From Clostridiales bacterium oral taxon 876 str. F0540 (lineage in GTDB: Bacteria; Bacillota; Clostridia; Clostridiales; Clostridiaceae), in contig KE993505.1 in NCBI GenBank assembly GCA_000466585.1, positions 5,324-69,323 on the forward strand: a DNA stretch of 64,000 nucleotides, read 5' to 3'. Made by a program: the position numbers and the translations under genes. Each line of letters begins with the position of its first letter. Within the stretch, counting starts at the first letter, position 1. The notes beneath the pieces are model-generated. The model was given only the letters and a program-made list of their open reading frames with translations, made no database searches and had not been told where the DNA came from. Shown piece after piece: positions 60,627-64,000 of the stretch.

Positions 60627-61460
60627 CTATTTGCTATTTCTTCTCTTAACAATTAATCTATCTGAATATTTCTTATGCTTTCTTGTCTTATATCCAAGTG
60701 CTGGCTTACCCCATGGAGTAAGTGGTCCTGGATGACCTATTGGAGATTTACCTTCTCCACCACCGTGTGGGTGATCTACAGGGTTCATTACAGAACCTCT
60801 AACAGTTGGTCTCCAACCCATATGTCTCTTTCTACCTGCATTACCTAAATTAACAATTTCATGAGTTAAGTTTGAAACTGTTCCTATTGTAGCTCTGCAT
60901 TCAAGTCTAACATATCTCATTTCTCCACTTGGAAGTCTTAAAGTAGCATAATCTCCCTCTTTAGCCATAAGCTGAGCGGAAGCCCCTGCACTTCTAACAA
61001 GTTGAGCACCTTTTCCTGCTGTTAACTCTACATTGTGAATTATTGTACCAACAGGGATGTTTCTTAATGGCAATGTATTACCAACTTTAATATCTACATC
61101 TGAACCTGATACTACTACATCTCCAACCTTTAATCCAACTGGAGCTATAATATATCTCTTTTCTCCATCTGCATAAACTACTAACGCAATATATGCGGAT
61201 CTGTTTGGATCATATTCAACAGTAGAAACTTTTGCTGGAATACCATCCTTATTTCTTTTAAAATCTATTAATCTATAATTTTGTTTTGCACCACCACCGT
61301 GATGTCTAACAGTTATTTTACCTTGATTATTTCTACCAGCCTTCTTCTTTAATGACACTAATAGAGATTTCTCTGGTTGATCAGTTGTTATCTCTTCAAA
61401 TGTTGGCATTGTCATTTGTCTTCTGGAAGGTGTGGTAGGGTTAAACTTCTTAACTGCCAT
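60627..61460 (-). CDS. rplB: 50S ribosomal protein L2
   Basis: 277 residues. The universally conserved NPVDHPHGGGEGKSPIGHPG loop lies near the peptidyl-transferase centre. MAVKKFNPTTPSRRQMTMPT start. Largest protein of the operon. Confidence 0.98.
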   Translation of the reverse strand: MAVKKFNPTTPSRRQMTMPTFEEITTDQPEKSLLVSLKKKAGRNNQGKITVRHHGGGAKQNYRLIDFKRNKDGIPAKVSTVEYDPNRSAYIALVVYADGEKRYIIAPVGLKVGDVVVSGSDVDIKVGNTLPLRNIPVGTIIHNVELTAGKGAQLVRSAGASAQLMAKEGDYATLRLPSGEMRYVRLECRATIGTVSNLTHEIVNLGNAGRKRHMGWRPTVRGSVMNPVDHPHGGGEGKSPIGHPGPLTPWGKPALGYKTRKHKKYSDRLIVKRRNSK

Positions 61461-61519
61461 TCGTAATTCCCTCCTTCTTGTAGCTTTTCTGGCATTCAGC
61501 CAATACCTGCTTTATTAGA

Positions 61520-61813
61520 TTACATTCCTTCAAAGAATTCTATTGTCTTGCTATCAGCTGTAAGCTTTACAATAGCTTTCTTATAATCAGGTCTCTTTCC
61601 AAAGTGAACTCCAACTCTCTTATTTTTTCCTAAGATATTCATTATCTTCACTTCATCAACCTTAACTCCAAAAACATCTTCTACAGCCTTCTTAACCATA
61701 GTTTTGTTTGCATGCACATCAACTATGAAGGTGTATTTTTTGTCTGTCATTGAAGCCATACTCTTTTCTGTTATAACTGGTCTTCTTATTATATCGTAGT
61801 TAGTTAGCTTCAT
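61520..61813 (-). CDS. rplW: 50S ribosomal protein L23
   Basis: 97 residues. YDIIRRPVITEKSMASMTDK start. Docking site for trigger factor and SRP at the exit tunnel. Overlaps rplD by one base. Confidence 0.98.
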   Translation of the reverse strand: MKLTNYDIIRRPVITEKSMASMTDKKYTFIVDVHANKTMVKKAVEDVFGVKVDEVKIMNILGKNKRVGVHFGKRPDYKKAIVKLTADSKTIEFFEGM

Positions 61814-62433
61814 TATGCATACACCTCCTCAATTTTTGATACAGCATCCTTTGTTACTATGAACTTCTCATACTTTAATATGTCATAAACATTTAAATTG
61901 TTAACAGGTAATACTGCAACACCTTCTATGTTTCTAGCTGACTTAAATACATTTTCATTTGTTTCAGCTGTTACTATTAAAGTTTTCTTTGCTTCAAATG
62001 CATTTAACATTGAAACTATTTCCTTAGTTTTTGGAGCAGCTATGTCTAAGCTCTCTAAAACTACTATGTTATTGTCAACAACTTTTGAAGATAAAGCAGC
62101 TTTTAGAGCAACTCTTTTCATCTTCTTAGGTATTGCCATACTATAATCTCTTGGCTTTGGTGCAAATACTATACCACCATGAATCCATTGTGGTGATCTA
62201 GTTGAACCTTGTCTTGCTCTACCAGTTCCTTTTTGTCTCCAAGGTTTGATTCCACCTCCAGAAACTTCAGCTCTAGTCTTAGCAGACTGAGTTCCCTGTC
62301 TCTTATTTGCAAGCTGTGCTACAACAACTTGATGCATTACATCAGTATTTATTGGAGCTCCAAATACGCTTTCAGCTAATTGAATATCTCCAACTTTTTG
62401 TCCTTCTTTATTAAATAATCCTACTGTAGGCAT
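61813..62433 (-). CDS. rplD: 50S ribosomal protein L4
   Basis: 206 residues. The tunnel loop is seen in GGGIKPWRQKGTGRARQGST. In enterobacteria L4 represses this operon through the S10 leader; a similar role here is not shown. Confidence 0.97.
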   Translation of the reverse strand: MPTVGLFNKEGQKVGDIQLAESVFGAPINTDVMHQVVVAQLANKRQGTQSAKTRAEVSGGGIKPWRQKGTGRARQGSTRSPQWIHGGIVFAPKPRDYSMAIPKKMKRVALKAALSSKVVDNNIVVLESLDIAAPKTKEIVSMLNAFEAKKTLIVTAETNENVFKSARNIEGVAVLPVNNLNVYDILKYEKFIVTKDAVSKIEEVYA

Positions 62434-62458
62434 TCTGTATCCTCCTTTCTACCAAAAC

Positions 62459-63088
62459 TTAAGCCTTAACGCTGTTTCTTATTACAACTAAACCTTTGTT
62501 TGGTCCTGGTATTCCGCCCTTAATTAGAATAAGATTCTTTTCAGGCATTACCTTTGCAACTTTTAGGTTTAAAACTGTTGTGTTTACATTTCCCATGTGA
62601 CCTGGCATTTTCTTGTTCTTGAAAGTTCTTGATGGATCTGATGAACCACCCATTGAACCAACTGCTCTATGGAACTTAGATCCGTGTGTTTCTGGTCCTC
62701 TGTGGAAGTTCCATCTCTTTATAACACCAGCAAATCCTTTACCCTTAGAAATTCCAGAAACATCTATGCTTTCACCTGCTGCAAAAACATCAGCCTTAAT
62801 TTCTTGACCAACTTGATATTCGCTAGCATTTTCTAATCTTAATTCTTTTATATATCTCTTTAGAGATACACCTGCCTTAGCGAAATGTCCTTTAACAGGT
62901 TTGTTTCTTAAATTCTCTCTTATGTCTCCGAATCCAACCTGAATAGCATCATAACCATCTTTTTCAACAGTTTTCTTCTGAATTACTACGCATGGACCTG
63001 CTTCAACAACTGTTACAGGAATCACTTTTCCATTTTCATCAAATATTTGAGTCATACCAAGCTTCTTACCTAGTATAGCTTTTTTCAT
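62459..63088 (-). CDS. rplC: 50S ribosomal protein L3
   Basis: 209 residues. KKAILGKKLGMTQIFDENGK start; the basic loop MGGSSDPSRTFKNKKMPGHM approaches the peptidyl-transferase centre. Confidence 0.98.
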   Translation of the reverse strand: MKKAILGKKLGMTQIFDENGKVIPVTVVEAGPCVVIQKKTVEKDGYDAIQVGFGDIRENLRNKPVKGHFAKAGVSLKRYIKELRLENASEYQVGQEIKADVFAAGESIDVSGISKGKGFAGVIKRWNFHRGPETHGSKFHRAVGSMGGSSDPSRTFKNKKMPGHMGNVNTTVLNLKVAKVMPEKNLILIKGGIPGPNKGLVVIRNSVKA

Positions 63089-63169
63089 TTCCTTGCACCT
63101 CCAAACATATTAGCGGACTGCTCTGCAATCATAATAGTTCATTTTTATATCGTACACCAATATGTACGT

Positions 63170-63478
63170 TTATAGTTTTATTTCGATATCAACGCCTGCT
63201 GGCAAATCTAATCTCATTAGAGCATCTACAGTCTTTGGTGATGGACTGATTATGTCTATTAATCTCTTATGAGTTCTGATTTCAAATTGTTCTCTAGAAT
63301 CTTTATACTTATGTGGAGCTCTTAATATAGTAATAACATCTTTTTCTGTTGGTAGTGGAACTGGTCCTACCACCTTAGCTCCTGTTGTTTTAGCAGTTTC
63401 CACAATTTTCTCAGCGGATTGATCAAGTATATTGTGATCAAATGCCTTAAGTCTGATTCTAATTTTTTGTTTTGCCAT
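63170..63478 (-). CDS. rpsJ: 30S ribosomal protein S10
   Basis: 102 residues from ATG 63478 (MAKQKIRIRLKAFDHNILDQ), behind GGAGGG. An earlier frame start lacks a site. Also known as the antitermination factor NusE. First gene of the superoperon; carries a ~200-base leader. Confidence 0.97.
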   Translation of the reverse strand: MAKQKIRIRLKAFDHNILDQSAEKIVETAKTTGAKVVGPVPLPTEKDVITILRAPHKYKDSREQFEIRTHKRLIDIISPSPKTVDALMRLDLPAGVDIEIKL

Positions 63479-63678
63479 TTTGATTTCCCTCCTTTTCATC
63501 GCACGCTTTACTTCCTACGTACAACAGCGGGTGTTCTGTAAACTGTTCCTGGTGTTGCATACATTTAAACACAACTTAACTGTTACAAACCCCGTCGCTC
63601 AGTTCATGACTAAGCATACTCAGCAAAGAATTTCCCGGAAGTCGGCTACCTCTTGCTTCATCGCTGTTACATCGCAAC
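63479..63678 (-). promoter_or_regulatory. S10-operon mRNA leader
   Basis: About 200 bases of comparatively GC-rich, non-coding sequence between promoter and rpsJ. Inverted matches include CAACA/TGTTG pairs around 63523-63558 that could close a long hairpin just before the ribosome site. I see no ORF in it on either strand worth calling. It is a candidate for autogenous control. Confidence 0.45.
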
Positions 63679-63684
63679 TTCTTT

Positions 63685-63713
63685 ATTATACACTATGTAT
63701 ACTATTATGACAA
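63685..63713 (-). promoter_or_regulatory. Consensus SigA promoter of the S10 operon
   Basis: Leftward TTGTCA (63713-63708), 17 bases, TATAAT (63690-63685). Confidence 0.85.
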
Positions 63714-63808
63714 GTATTTTTTTATTTATGTTATATTATCTTCTTTCTCTATATGCTTTGTATTTTATGTTTAATGTTAATCAATTTTAGTGAGTGCTGC
63801 TACAAATA

Positions 63809-63846
63809 AAAAGAATTCTTTATTAATAGTAATAAAGAATTCTTTT
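63809..63846 (-). terminator. Terminator of the tRNA operon
   Basis: A perfect 17-pair stem, AAAAGAATTCTTTATTA with its complement, four-base loop, then TTATTTG on the minus strand. Three bases after the tRNA-Leu CCA end. Confidence 0.88.
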
Positions 63847-63848
63847 AT

Positions 63849-63932
63849 TGGTGCAGATGAAGGGAGTCGAACCCCCACGCCGATGGCGCTAGATCCTAAG
63901 TCTAGTGCGTCTGCCAATTCCGCCACATCTGC
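63849..63932 (-). tRNA. tRNA-Leu (anticodon UAG)
   Basis: 84 bases including encoded CCA. Acceptor GCAGATG/CATCTGC, anticodon stem CTAGA/TCTAG with loop CTTAGGA, a long variable arm GCGCC-ATC-GGCGT as in class II tRNAs, and T-arm GGGGGTTCGACTCCC. Reads CUN leucine codons. Confidence 0.95.
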
Positions 63933-63938
63933 ATATAA

Positions 63939-64000
63939 TGGTGACTCATAGGGGAATCGAACCCCTGTTACCACCGTGAAAGGGTGGTGTCTTGACCGCT
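63939..64000 (-). tRNA. tRNA-Glu (anticodon UUC), 5' end cut off
   Basis: The 3' 62 bases are present, from the D-loop to an encoded CCA. Anticodon stem CACCC/GGGTG, loop TTTCAC-type with UUC, T-arm AGGGGTTCGATTCCCCT. Six bases separate it from tRNA-Leu, so the two are co-transcribed. Confidence 0.92.

Noticed and set aside
63777..63974. 65-codon minus-strand frame at the right edge
   Set aside because: It runs through tRNA-Leu, its terminator and the end of tRNA-Glu; a chance open frame.
1..64000. CRISPR arrays, insertion sequences, prophage or integrase genes
   Set aside because: No regularly spaced repeats and no transposase, integrase or phage-like protein were seen on either strand; only the small non-coding palindromic elements listed.

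Overview
The window is low-GC DNA from a spore-forming, amino-acid-fermenting Clostridium (sensu stricto). Support for this: AT-rich codon use, strong AGGAGG ribosome sites, spore-cortex genes (cwlD, a SleB/CwlJ-like hydrolase), ferredoxin-linked oxidoreductases, Ptb/Buk, and a complete methylaspartate (glutamate mutase) route as known from C. tetanomorphum, C. cochlearium and C. tetani. The species cannot be fixed from this window.

Layout. 1-4.4 kb: 5' half of a GH31 alpha-glucosidase under a cre-like site, a cold-shock gene, a TPR protein followed by an unannotated 48-residue secreted-peptide gene with its own promoter (Rap-Phr-like layout), and glmM. 4.4-11.2 kb: a leftward operon buk-ptb-buk-ATPase-ferredoxin-vorBAC for energy-yielding oxidation of (probably branched-chain) 2-oxoacids. 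11.3-17.3 kb: a COG2509 flavoprotein, cdaA-cdaR (c-di-AMP synthesis), a structured RNA leader before a membrane protein, and a c-di-AMP riboswitch before a cortex-hydrolase-like gene. 17.3-23.4 kb: a probable ferredoxin-dependent thioredoxin reductase with thioredoxin, a PQQ-propeller lipoprotein, a TPR membrane protein, and an ECF sigma/anti-sigma pair with an apparent autoregulated promoter. 23.4-27.1 kb: ptsI facing a sigma-54 activator with an N-terminal HPr-like domain. The intergenic region holds a textbook -24/-12 promoter reading into ptsI and three copies of a TGATA-N5-TATCA site. 27.2-30.2 kb: small membrane/TPR genes and an alpha-glucan phosphorylase.

30.3-42.6 kb: one leftward operon, gntR-glmS-mutL-glmE-mal-fumarase alpha/beta-citDEF-citC-citG. 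It encodes glutamate -> 3-methylaspartate -> mesaconate -> citramalate -> acetate + pyruvate, with its regulator first and a consensus promoter plus a 16-bp palindrome upstream.

42.7-63.5 kb: cwlD, rplM-rpsI, truA, the ECF transporter module, and the S10-spc-alpha ribosomal superoperon with secY, adk, map, a KOW protein, infA and rpmJ. The right edge has a tRNA-Leu and a truncated tRNA-Glu instead of the fusA-tuf genes that often precede rpsJ.

The strongest candidate for an undescribed system is the ptsI / HPr-PAS-sigma54 regulator circuit at 23.4-27.1 kb. Next are the TPR-peptide pair (1.65-2.83 kb) and the structured RNA at 15.3 kb. All functional statements come from reading the sequence; no database search was run.
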